Shown here piece after piece: positions 23,232 through 33,267 of a stretch of DNA of 64,000 nucleotides. The notes beneath the pieces were generated by a model that saw only the letters and a program-made list of their open reading frames with translations, had not been told where the DNA came from and ran no database searches. This stretch comes from Cryptomeria japonica (Eukaryota; Streptophyta; Pinopsida; Cupressales; Cupressaceae). The stretch lies in the NCBI RefSeq assembly GCF_030272615.1, contig NC_081407.1, forward strand, positions 316,290,456 through 316,354,455. Reading direction: 5' to 3'. Every line of letters starts with the position of its first letter. The stretch's first letter is position 1. The position numbers were made by a program, and so were the translations under genes.

Positions 23232-23317
23232 AATCGAAAAAAGTAAAGAGAAATAATTTCGTCCAAAGGTGAAAACCACTTCGGTGGTGCCCTGGGCAAG
23301 TACCATGGTGAAAACTG
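23232..23317 (+). promoter_or_regulatory. conserved post-pol hairpin block (element A)
   Basis: About 110-195 nt after the pol stop. An A-rich AAAAAAGTAAAGA segment is followed by GGTGAAAA and CCAC-TTCG-GTGG (23276-23287), a UNCG-tetraloop hairpin, then CCTGGGCAAGTAC and ATGGTGAAAAC. Element B keeps the same block with TCCG in the loop, although the sequence around it has diverged. A role in RNA processing, export or packaging is possible but unproven. Confidence 0.65.
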
Positions 23318-23413
23318 GGTCACCAACACCATGTGTAGAGACATTGCTCCTCCCTCCATCAGGATTCACTTTCATCCTTTCACTTTGCACACATTCACAA
23401 CCTATTCGTTCAT

Positions 23414-23700
23414 AATAAACTTACCCATTCCCATCATGGCTTGTTATTGATCTACCCAAGATTGGTTAGCCATTCATAATAAAACCTCCCTTTTCATCCC
23501 TTTCCATCCATAATAAATCAGATCCTATCTGTGGCTAAGGCAAATCCTACGTCTAGTAATGGGTGTGGAACTGAGAACATCACATGTTTCGAGGAGTACA
23601 GTTTTTTCTGGCTTCCTTCAGTCTATCCACGCACAATCCACAATAAAGCAGCATTTGCATCGCCAGTCCGCAATAAAGTTTTCATCTTCTCCGCAATAAA
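23414..23700 (+). terminator. cluster of six AATAAA signals
   Basis: AATAAA at 23414, 23478, 23512, 23642, 23672 and 23695, most preceded by CA or CAT, with a seventh at 24227. They lie between pol and the convergent antisense gene and could allow early polyadenylation of sense transcripts. Confidence 0.4.
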
Positions 23701-24900
23701 GTATCAGTTTCATGGATTCAGTCAGTTTCAGATGAGACACAGCAGCAACAATGGGCTTCAACAAATCAAATCTTTCAACAGACTCAAACAACATTATGGT
23801 TCAGTGCTATCTATCCTTTCTATGAAAGTAAACATTGTGACCACAATCAAATAAGACTTATACAAGTGACAAGAGACACTAAATTTGAGGACTACAGTGG
23901 ATGTTGGTGTCGAGTCTTGGTTTTCTTTTGATTTCATCTTTTTGGTGACATGTCTTTTAGCTTTTCCGGGATGTCTTTGACTAGAGATTCTATCTCCAGG
24001 ATGTCTTTGACTAGAAAGGCGAGGATGGGGTATCGTCACTTATTTGTATTTGTTGTCTATGGATTGTCTCTTAGTAATGCTATGACTTGTCCAAGGATAT
24101 GAGGACACTGTGAGTCTAGTGTGAACTGGGGCATTTCTTGTTTGTGACTGTCTTATCTCCATGCAAACAGGTACAATGACTTTCTAGGTCGAACATATGC
24201 CTCGATTGTCATAACCTACTTGCCATAATAAAGCTCAATGATGATAACGCACAAGAAGCTCTTTCACTTTCATATCTTCTGTCTTCCATCCCCCTTTCTT
24301 GATTGACTTCCATCATCCTTCTCAAGTCTGCGTAGTCTGCTATCACATGACTGAGTATAATGACACACCAAAAACATTTGCATTTCATTTAGTTTCACCT
24401 GCATTACCACATACAAGCATTTCATACATACATATAGATATCACAATTGCATTACATCCTGCACACAACACCTGTTAGCACAATTTACATTTGCATTATC
24501 ATATTCATTTGCATTACATACATTCACATTTGCATCATGCATACACATATAAAATATAAAAAGAACAAAAATATATCACATTGCATCATATCCATATCAT
24601 AAGCATCACATAAGAACATCTCATCACATAGGTACACATGCATATATCTACCGCAAAGATGAATCATCTCATATATAATCATAAAGTGTCATAATACAAT
24701 GATGTCAAAATCATATGGCTACAATCACCTGCAGGTGTCTACAATACACAAATAGTACAATACTGATACAAAGGGGAGCCCTCTAAGGCTATGATGAACT
24801 CCCTCCCTCAGAGCCGCCTAGCCTCGATGGAATCTGAGTCCCTGAAGGACCCATGACCCCACCACTCGATGCATGTCTCCTCCGGCTCCCTCCCGTAGCT
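23701..24900 (+). other. 3' non-coding part of element A
   Basis: No gene seen. About 24370-24620 is made of repeated GCATTACAT/CACATTTGCAT words. The end of the antisense gene lies to the right. Confidence 0.5.
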
Positions 24901-24974
24901 GTCGTTGTACGCGACGGTCTATGGAAGCTCCTCGCCCGCTGATCTGCTGGCACTACACCATAGTAGAGGTCCCT

Positions 24975-26667
24975 TCAGTAGGCTATCTCCTCTCCTGCTC
25001 GTAGGACATAAGCATATTCGGCCCCTGTGTCCTCTGCTGCCTGCCTCCCAGCCCTCAGTGCTGTCTCAGCCTCTGTGTAGCACTGGATAGCCTGATCCCG
25101 CTCTCGCTCAGTATCCCTGAGCCTAGTCCTGAGCCGATCCCTCTCCCTCTCCAGATCCTGGATCTCATCTGCCTGGCCCTGGCAGATCTCCCTCAGATCC
25201 AGCAGCTCGACCTCCACTGGGTCAACCCCCTCTGCCTCTGCCCCTGCCTGTGGCTCCTCCTCTGCGGGTGCCTTCCCCTGTACCTGCCCCTGTGCCTGTA
25301 CTGGTACCTGTCTCTGTCTCTGTCCCTATATCTGCACCTGCCTGGGACCCTGTGTTGCTGGCACCTGTAGCGGCAATCCACCGCGACCCCTCACCACCCG
25401 AGCCTGCCTCTCCTCTCCACCCTCCCTCCGAGGTGCAACTCGCCTCTCTCCAACTAATCCTCTCCTCCTCCGTCAGCCTCTGCCCCCCTCGCCCCCACCA
25501 TCATCCTCGTCACCACCACCATCTCCCTCCATTGCCTCTCCTGGATCTGTCAATCAGGGGAATGGATGCTCTGCCCAATATGCTGTATACTCAGCATCCA
25601 TCCCGACGTCCTCGATCTCAGGCCACATGTCCCAAGGTAGAGGTATCATCTCCACCAGCTGAGTCAATGCCTGATCATATGACAGTAGCAGCCCAAACTG
25701 TGCCTGATCTCTGACTGTGCAGGCATACATGCCTGATCTCCGGGGCATCCTCTGAATCCGGCCAAACTGTTGGCCAATCCTGTCTACCAGCTGCCTCTCT
25801 AGCACATAGGGCGTCCACCCAATCAGGTACCTGCTACGGAAGGTGTACGGTAGCTCGACTACATCATCCTCCCACTGCTCGCAGCCCAGATATGGTCTCC
25901 ATATGACCTCATCAATGTCATCAATCACTCACCGCCAGTACTCTAGCCTGCCAATCCGCGGATGTGATGTGATCATGTCATACAAATATACAAAGCTGCG
26001 TCCATAACCTCTGCCCCTGAAGTGTATCGGTCGAGTAACCGGCAGATGCTCGTAGGCCCATACCTGCAGCAGTGTCACTCCATAGCCCAATCCCACTGAT
26101 CCATGATAAACAAACTGATGCAGCTCGTAATACAAGTGTGCCAGCACACATGGTCCCCAGGCATATTTGGTATGCTGTGTCACCAGCGTCTCCAGTGCTC
26201 CCCCCCCAGCCCACAACCAACCCCCGTGTCGCCCTATCCGGACATAGGAATCCACTGATAGCTCCTCCGATCACTGCCGACAATGCTAACCCTATGGCTG
26301 TCATGGTGTCCCATGCCACGTGTCATGCCCTCATCTCCAATCCAGGGTCTTGAAATACCCATCTCAATGCCTCCCTGTCTCCATCTCGATCGTATGGGAT
26401 CAGCTCCCCATCGATCGGCACCCGTAGAATCCTGTATACATCCTCCAGGGTGACTATCATCTCACCCATAGGCAAATGGAATGTGCACGTCTCAGAGTGC
26501 CATCTCTCAGCTAGCGCAGTCAGCAAACCCATGTTTGCCCGAAACTCAGGCACATACAGTACATGTCTCAGACCCATCTCATCGATAGCAGCTCTGTCCT
26601 CAGCTGTCAACTCAGGTCGCAACCTCTGAGTCGATGAGAATCTCTCCCGTGACTCTAGCATCGGCAA
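24975..26667 (-). pseudogene. antisense plant mobile domain (PMD) gene
   Basis: Opposite to gag-pol, between integrase and the 3' LTR. Reading right to left: RHVLYVPEF and the PMD core WHSETCTFHLPMGEM-VTLEDVYRILRVPIDGE (about 26390-26510), ALSAVIGGAISGFLC (about 26260), then HTKYAWGPCVLAHLYYELH and VTLLQVWAYEHLP (about 26030-26170), then IWRPYLGCEQW and a C-terminal coiled coil rich in E, R and D (24975-25217). A Gly/Glu-rich low-complexity linker lies at 25220-25550. It is broken by stops at 26323, 25929 and 25554 and a frameshift near 26205. PMD (the MAIN/MAIL1 family domain) is known in plant genes and in transposable elements; cellular members act in the nucleus on gene and transposon silencing. 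Element B has no counterpart. Confidence 0.85.
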
Positions 26668-26706
26668 ATACTCCTGTAGTCAAACAACTCAATCATGTCA
26701 GTTATA

Positions 26707-26983
26707 GTGGCATTCACTGTTCATCACAAAATGCTACTCGCTATCTAAATGCATATGGCTATCTACCCTAGTGACACTCACTGTTCATCACAAAGTGTTG
26801 CTATTTATCCTAGTGGTACTCACTGTTCATCACAAAGTACTACATGGGTGACACTCACTGTTCATCACAAAGTGTTACTCACATTTGCACTCCCTGTTCA
26901 TCACAAAGTGCTGCTCATATTTCAGTACTCCCTATTCATCACAAAGTACTCTATCTTGGTACTCACTGTTCATCACAAAGTGC
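26707..26983. repeat. GTTCATCACAAAGT minisatellite
   Basis: Eight imperfect copies of an element TGTTCATCACAAAGTGCTACT with variable spacers of 10-30 bp. It lies just upstream of the antisense PMD gene (on its 5' side). Confidence 0.85.
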
Positions 26984-27112
26984 CTTGATATATCCTAGTC
27001 TTCCTAGAGGACTTGCTTGAGTGTATCCTCTCAGTAGCTTATCCAATCGACAACGTATGTTCATCACAGAACTGCCGATTTGACCTAGAAGATGCACATT
27101 CATACTTTTCAA

Positions 27113-27380
27113 ACGCAAATGCGCTTACATGACATAAATGCGCTCAAAGACTGCATAGACGCACCTGAACAACACAGATGCGCCTGCCTGACACAAACGT
27201 GCCTATGCTTTGCATAGACGCGCCTAGTTGACATAGACGTGCCTTCTTGGCACAAACGTGCCTGAACAACACAGACGCGGCCGCATTTGACACAGACGCG
27301 GGTCCAGACATAGACGCGCCTGGCACAAACACAGACACGCCTTCTTGACACAGACGCGCCTAGCACCAACGCAGACGTGC
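27113..27380 (-). repeat. CGCGTCTGTG repeat cluster 3 (inverted)
   Basis: About thirteen copies of ACACAGACGCGCCT-like sequence, the reverse complement of the motif in clusters 1 and 2. Relative to the antisense PMD gene the copies read in the same sense as clusters 1 and 2 do relative to gag. The Cys/Val/Arg-rich ORFs here are by-products of the repeat. Confidence 0.8.
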
Positions 27381-27751
27381 TTGGACGTTTTTTGACACTT
27401 TTTGGACCCTAGTCTAAGCGCATTTATTACTCTATTCAACATGCATTAATGACAAAATGCATCAAAGTACGAGGAGGTTTGGTGGTACTTACCAGCTCTC
27501 CTGCCTCTGCTGGTCTCTGGAATCGGCGAACGCGGTCGAATCTGTGAGTGAAAGCCATCGCTGCTGACTGCTCCTGCTCTATTCTCACTCTACAATATGA
27601 TCTTGTGGATGTGTAGATGACAATGAGGATGTATTTTCCCTCGTGGTCTATCTTATAGACTGCCCTAGCCCTCGTTTCTCGAGTCAGTCTTCATTATCCC
27701 GTGACTCTGTCACTTTATCCAGTCAGTCCATTCTAGCCTCTCTTTCTTATT
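27381..27751 (+). other. 3' region of element A before the terminal hairpin
   Basis: Non-coding, CT-rich towards the right. No feature recognised. Confidence 0.4.
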
Positions 27752-27796
27752 GAGAGATTGTCTGCGATCTTTTCAGACATTTTCATCCAATCTCTC
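27752..27796 (+). promoter_or_regulatory. pre-PPT hairpin of element A
   Basis: GAGAGATTG (27752-27760) pairs with CAATCTCTC (27788-27796), with an inner stem GTCTG/CAGAC, and is followed at once by GAGGGGGCATATCA. Element B has the same outer stem and tail with a different inner stem. Confidence 0.65.
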
Positions 27797-27883
27797 GAGG
27801 GGGCATATCATTCCCATTCTGGGGCAACTCTGTATCAGTTCATATTATCTTGTTTGAAACAACGTGACAAGCCGCATTGTCTC

Positions 27884-27897
27884 AAAGAGGGGCAAAA
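27884..27897 (+). promoter_or_regulatory. polypurine tract of element A
   Basis: AAAGAGGGGCAAAA directly before the 3' LTR; primes plus-strand DNA synthesis. Confidence 0.88.
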
Positions 27898-28667
27898 TGT
27901 AGACACCCAAAATTATCCAGTCTAATTAAATAAATATTTTATTTATTTAATTACTTTAGTCTAATTCATCTATTAATTAAATAAATCTTTATTTATTTAA
28001 TTAATTCATTTATCCTCTTCTACCCTTATTTCTCATTTAAATAAATACATTTATTTATTTAAATTATCCTTTTCCTAAATTAAATAAATATTCTCATTTA
28101 TTTAATTATCCTACTTCTTCTATTAATTAAATAAATCTTTATTTATTTAATTAATTCATTAGCCTTTTCTACCTATGACACATGTCATTCATCTCTTAAT
28201 TCATACACTACCTACCCCTTTCATTATTTTATTATTTCTTTTACCTACCCTCTAATCATAGCCGACCTCCTTTTACACCTCTCAATCTTATCCCTCCATT
28301 TCATATAGTGTCTTCTATATAAGGAGATGCTTCCTTCATTATCAAACCCTAATGAGCTAACTACTTGACCAATTGACTACACTACAATCCTACTTGCAAC
28401 CACATTCCGTTCTTTGTTGAGCTCTTGTGCATATAAAATCTGAGAGCAAATATATCAAACAAGATCAATGGAGATAGGAAGAATGGAGATCAAAACCCTA
28501 TTGGACATGTGATGGTATCATCTTTGTGATTTCATGTGATTTGCATTGTCTTAGGTAATCTTCATATGTTATGGTGGATCTTTGTTGTTGTTAGGCTAGG
28601 GTTTTGTGGTTGAATTCATTTAGCCTTTCAATATTGTTATTGTTGTTATCCATTTTCACCATATACA
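27898..28667 (+). repeat. 3' LTR of element A
   Basis: 770 bp, same length and ends as 8044-8813, followed by the TSD ATTAG. Confidence 0.93.
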
Positions 28668-28672
28668 ATTAG
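28668..28672. repeat. target-site duplication of element A, right
   Basis: ATTAG, partner of 8039-8043. Only 37 bp (28668-28704) separate elements A and B. Confidence 0.9.
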
Positions 28673-28699
28673 ATTATTATTTTTTTATTATTCCAATTA

Positions 28700-28704
28700 C
28701 TAAT
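28700..28704. repeat. target-site duplication of element B, left
   Basis: CTAAT, matched at 44810-44814. Confidence 0.9.
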
Positions 28705-30561
28705 TGTAGTCACATAAATCTGTCCACTTAATTAAATGAATACTTAGTATTTATTTGATTATTTAACCATCAATTAATGAATTAATTAAATTAATATTTA
28801 ATTAATTCATCTTAACCCTCTTCTCCTATTAATTAAATAAATTATTCAATTTATTTGATTTAATTCACTTAACCAAATTCAGACCATTAATTAAATAAAT
28901 AAATCATATTTGTTTAATTAAATCTTCTCTCACATTTAAATAAATTAATATTTATTTAAATCCCCCAAAATCCCACCTCTCACATTTAAATAAATTAACA
29001 TTTATTTTAATCACCTTTATCCTCTACCACTTGTATTTTCCTACAAATGCAAGTTGCACAATTATTTTAAATAAATAATTTATTTAAATCACCTTTATCC
29101 TCCACCCACTTGTATTTTCCTACAAAAGCAAGTTGCACAATTATTTTAAATAAATAATTTATTTAAATCACCTTTATCTTCTACCCACTTGTATTTTCCT
29201 ACAAAAGCAAGTTGCACAACTATTTTAAATAAATTATTTATTTAAAATCCTATTTATCCTCACCCACTTGAAACCTTTAATGGTTTCCCTTAAAGTATTC
29301 AAACTTGATGGCTTCCTTCTATAGTCTTCTTCAGACTTTAATGATTTTCCTTAAAGTCTTCAAGCCTTTAATGGTTTCCCTCAAAGTCTTCAAGCATTTT
29401 AATGCTTTATCTTTCTTTTTCTCATTTAAATAAATTAATATTTATTTGAATATTTATCCAAATGCAAATTACACCATTTAATTGAAATAAATGATTTTAT
29501 TTTAATTGAAAATACCAAAATTTCTCCCACTTGCATTTTCCTACAAAATCCACTTGCATGCCTAAACCCCTTCTAGAATTTTCTAATCACTTCTAAATAA
29601 CCTAACCCCTTCTCTAAACTTTGTCACATTCCTAAGCAAAAGGGAAGTCACTTCTCAAACCCTCAAAGTCTTTGATAACCATTAAAGGCTTTCAACCTTC
29701 AACCACTAAATGGCTCAAAGTCTTTGATAACCATTGAAGGCTTTCAACCTTCAACCACTTAATCCCCAAAGTCTCCAATAACTATTAATGGTTACCTCAA
29801 ACCCTCCCACATGGTTAAAACATTTGTTTTGACTCAACCTCTACCCAACCCAAAGGTCTCATCAGGCCATTAATGCTTTGACCATGATTATCTCTTAAAC
29901 ATTTGCACAAAGGTTTATCCTTGGATTAACTCTTAATCCAATGGGTAATCTTAATTTGGACTTGACCCTTAGCCACTAGATAACCATGAGGTCTTCTCAG
30001 GCCTTTAATGCCTCCATCCTCTTCTCTCAACCCAATCCTATGTTGACACTTGTCACCATTTTATTGGTGCCAATTGTGCACATGGATCCCCAACTTTCAA
30101 ACTTGGCCCTTGATTAAACCATTCAATCTTAACCCTTCATTTCCCCATTTCTTCTATAAATAGAACCCTTCTCCTCAAGCAAAGGAGGAAGCATTAGAGT
30201 ATTGTTGTTATACTGGCATTAGCATAGAGCTTTCTCATAGCATCACTATCTACACTTGCATAGCATTTTGCTTATCATATTCAACTATCTTGAATCTCCA
30301 TATGACATCCATGGCTAGTGCTAAAAGCTGAGAGCTACACTCATTTGGGAGTTGGAGAGGAGAGGAACAAGGGAGGAGCAACTATGAGCATCTTGATTAG
30401 CTATTTTATTCTATGTTTATATGCTTTCTATTTCATGCCTAATATCTCTCTTGATATGCCTGTTTAGGATAATCTTTTGTTGCTAACACTAACGTTTGTT
30501 TCTTGTGCTCTTGTGTGTGTTGCCATCAAACAGATTTTCTAATCCTTTTTGCAAAGCATCA
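28705..30561 (+). repeat. 5' LTR of element B
   Basis: 1857 bp, TGTAGTCACATAAATC...GCATCA. Contains three tandem copies of an ~80-bp unit with CACTTGTATTTTCCTACAAA (about 29015-29260) and pairs of a CTCAAAGTCTTTGATAACCA unit near 29665-29760. A TATA-like CTATAAATAGAACC near 30154 would be the promoter. Confidence 0.93.
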
Positions 30562-30563
30562 TT

Positions 30564-30581
30564 TGGTGAACCTGACGTGAA
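30564..30581 (+). promoter_or_regulatory. primer-binding site of element B
   Basis: TGGTGAACCTGACGTGAA begins 2 nt after the LTR. It differs from the PBS of element A, so a different tRNA would be used; species not assigned. Confidence 0.7.
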
Positions 30582-33267
30582 TCGAAACACCAAAAAGATC
30601 AACTTTTTTTTTTAACCAATAACATGTTTGAATGTTGAAAATGTCACACAGGTTGCGTTTTTGACACTGTTTTGGTGCGTTTGACATTATTTTGGCGCTA
30701 TTCACCCTGTTTCAGTGCTTTTGTCTTCTCTGTCTTTCCCTTTCTTTTAGTGCGTTTGTGTTAAATAGTGCCTCTGTTCAAATGCAGACTAGCGCTATTG
30801 TAACAAAACGTTGTACAAATCACCTTGTCACCAAAAAAAAAAAATTAGGCTTGTAGAAGCCCACCAAATAGGCGGATTTTACTAACTATTTTTCTCTTTT
30901 GTGCAGATTTAAATTAGATTAAAAAGTAGATTTATATTTTTTACTAACTTGTTTTTGAAGTTGGTTTTAAAAATGAATTCACTTTTTATTTTGGTTTAAA
31001 ATTAACTTCACATTTCAAATTTGGGCTTTTAAAAAAGAATCACACATTTGTTTGGGGCTCTTAAAAAGAATTTCATTGTTCCAAGGTAAAAAGAACCACA
31101 AACTTATACAAAAACAACTTTATTTTTTTGCAAGTTAGGAAACAAACTTCGTTTTGGTGCTTAAAATCAACAAGGCAAATTTTATTTCTTGCATCAAGAT
31201 AAAACTCACAATCCACACTTCCATTTTTGGTGCAAATAAAATTTACAATCAACTTGTCTCATTTTACAAGCAATTTTACTTCATGCAAACGTGTTTTTCA
31301 TTAAGTTGACCACGATTTTCAAATTCTAGTTTACTCAAACAATTGCCTTTGAAAATTAAAAAGAACACCATGACTGTTGGAGCAACATCTCCAAATAGTT
31401 AGATCACATTGCAATGACAGATTAAAAAGAACAAGTGTTTTTCGTGCTTGGCACACTTGTGTAAAGAGTTGGTCGAGTGGTCCTACTTCTAACACACACT
31501 ATCCTCTCCCTTGGCTTTCGTGGTCCTAGATGCAAGAGAAAAGTGTTAGTAACACTCAAAATTTTATCTTTTTAAGAGAGGCCTGCCAAGGGATCGATAC
31601 TCTTGGGAACGACCTCGAGCGGTAAATCCTTCGAGCCGCTATAGAAATCAGGTGAGAGCGAAAGCTGTAGCCTTGGGTATAGCTGTTCCTACAGTGTAAC
31701 TGGCCGAAAGGACAAATGGGCCCCACCACCAGTTACAAGGCTCTTAAGTGAGTCACTGCAGAATGAACTTATGTCCAAAAACATCAAACATGACTAAACA
31801 CCTTTTAGTAGTAGCCCACCCATTCTATTGATTGAGGATATTTGTGATATAATTTAGTGCAAGAGCATAGATGGTTTTGCTTCCAAGATACTCGCCATAC
31901 ATATTTCCTTGAGTAGAAACATAGCTTTTTGAAAAGTCAATGGTGGCTTGATAAAAGTGGCGACTCTCCCATCATAGGGATCATCTATTTGTTATGCTCG
32001 TGCAAGACTTAGTATATCACATCCTTACCTGCCACGGTGGGATTCATAAGGTATGTAGTACCAAAGTCGAAGAAATATCAAGATGTGGGCTAAATTTATC
32101 ACAACTGGCCATTTGACCTTAGGGATAAAAAGTGTTTGAAATGTGTTCGTTTTAAAGACCAAGTGCAAATTGAGCCAACTTCAGGCTTTGGAAATACACC
32201 TTAAAATACATCTAAGGGAAGGGTTATATAAAAGTCCAAGGATTGGGTTGATCTAGACCCATACTCATTTGTGCCTTTGGGGCAACATTCTTGTGTTTGT
32301 GTGCTTGCTTTGTTTTCTTGTCAAAGAAAAATCAGAAAATCACTTCCCAAAAACAAAGTATTTATCCAACCAAACATCTGTCAAAACAACCAAAAACATC
32401 AAAAACAAGGTACAAACAACAAAGAGTCAAATTTTATGACTATTCTTCACATCTTGCGAAAGAAGAATTGTCATCAGAATATCAACTTGAAAAGAAGACC
32501 ATTGAGCTCAAAGGCTTTGATCAAAAGGAGGAAATTCTTCTATATAAATAGACAAATCTTTGTCTCACATAGAGTCTTTCTGTGTCACATGCGTCTCTAC
32601 CTTCAAGGAAAAACAAACGAATTTGATTCCGAATCATTGAACTACAGAGCTTTTATGCAATATAGAGCTCTGAGTTATCACAAAAACCAAGGAGGAAAGA
32701 TTAATCCCAACTTCTTCCCAAACGTCTGTATCACATACAACACAGCTCGAGAAATACCACCAACACCCGAAAGGGAAGAGATAGAGTTTGTCCCATTTAT
32801 AACACAAAGTTTTTATTGAAGTTGAAAACATTTTCATCCATCATCTCACTCATACATCATCACTTCATCATCAATCCGTCCCAACTCTCAAAACACTAAG
32901 AGGCTCTTGTCCCAAGTTCTCTTTTAGATATTGCTTGAAATCAAACACATCACATCACTTTTTAGATTGTTTCTACATCTAGGATAAGCTCATCCTAAGA
33001 GACACATCTACGCAGGTTAAAACTAGTTCATGAGTGAATCCTCTCATTACTAGGTAGTTAAATCTGTAGCACATCTCAGATTTCTCTGCACCTTATCACA
33101 TAAAATCTTATCAAACAAGCAAGCAATTCAAAGACGGAATTTCGGTAACATCTACCTTAAAAGTGTTAGAGATCCACGTGCAACACAATTCACCAACCAT
33201 CAACCTTTCATTTCATCAAAAACTCATCATTATTTTCACACGACTTCAACAACAGCTTGCAAGCAAA
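30582..33267 (+). other. leader of element B
   Basis: Untranslated leader. At 30650-30790 degenerate GTGCGTTTGTG-like words recall the repeat clusters of element A. AAGAGAGGCCTGCC (31573) and GAACGACC (31607) match the leader core of A. A 182-residue ORF at 32271-32819 has biased composition and no recognisable domain, and is not called as a gene. Confidence 0.55.

Larger units (their letters stand above)
8044..28667 (+). mobile_element. element A: Ty3/gypsy, Tat type, with nested copia
   Basis: Complete insertion bounded by 770-bp LTRs (8044-8813, 27898-28667) and a perfect TSD ATTAG. Order: LTR, PBS, 2.3-kb leader, gag-protease, [copia insertion], RT, RNase H, second (archaeal-type) RNase H, integrase, 4.8-kb 3' region with an antisense PMD gene, PPT, LTR. 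A second RNase H between RT-RNaseH and integrase, with no chromodomain, is diagnostic of the Tat lineage. Coding regions are broken by stops and frameshifts, and about 1.3 kb between protease and RT is missing relative to element B. The two LTRs differ at roughly a dozen positions by eye, so the insertion is fairly recent for such a genome. Confidence 0.92.

Noticed and set aside
25250-25714. Pro-rich plus-strand ORF
   Set aside because: It lies opposite the Gly/Glu-rich linker of the antisense PMD gene and has only biased composition.
27109-27442. Cys/Val/Arg-rich minus-strand ORFs
   Set aside because: Produced by the CGCGTCTGTG repeat; no domain is recognisable.
32271-32819. 182-residue ORF in the leader of element B
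   Set aside because: Lys/Asn/Gln-rich by composition, no domain, no counterpart in element A. An extra leader ORF cannot be fully excluded.
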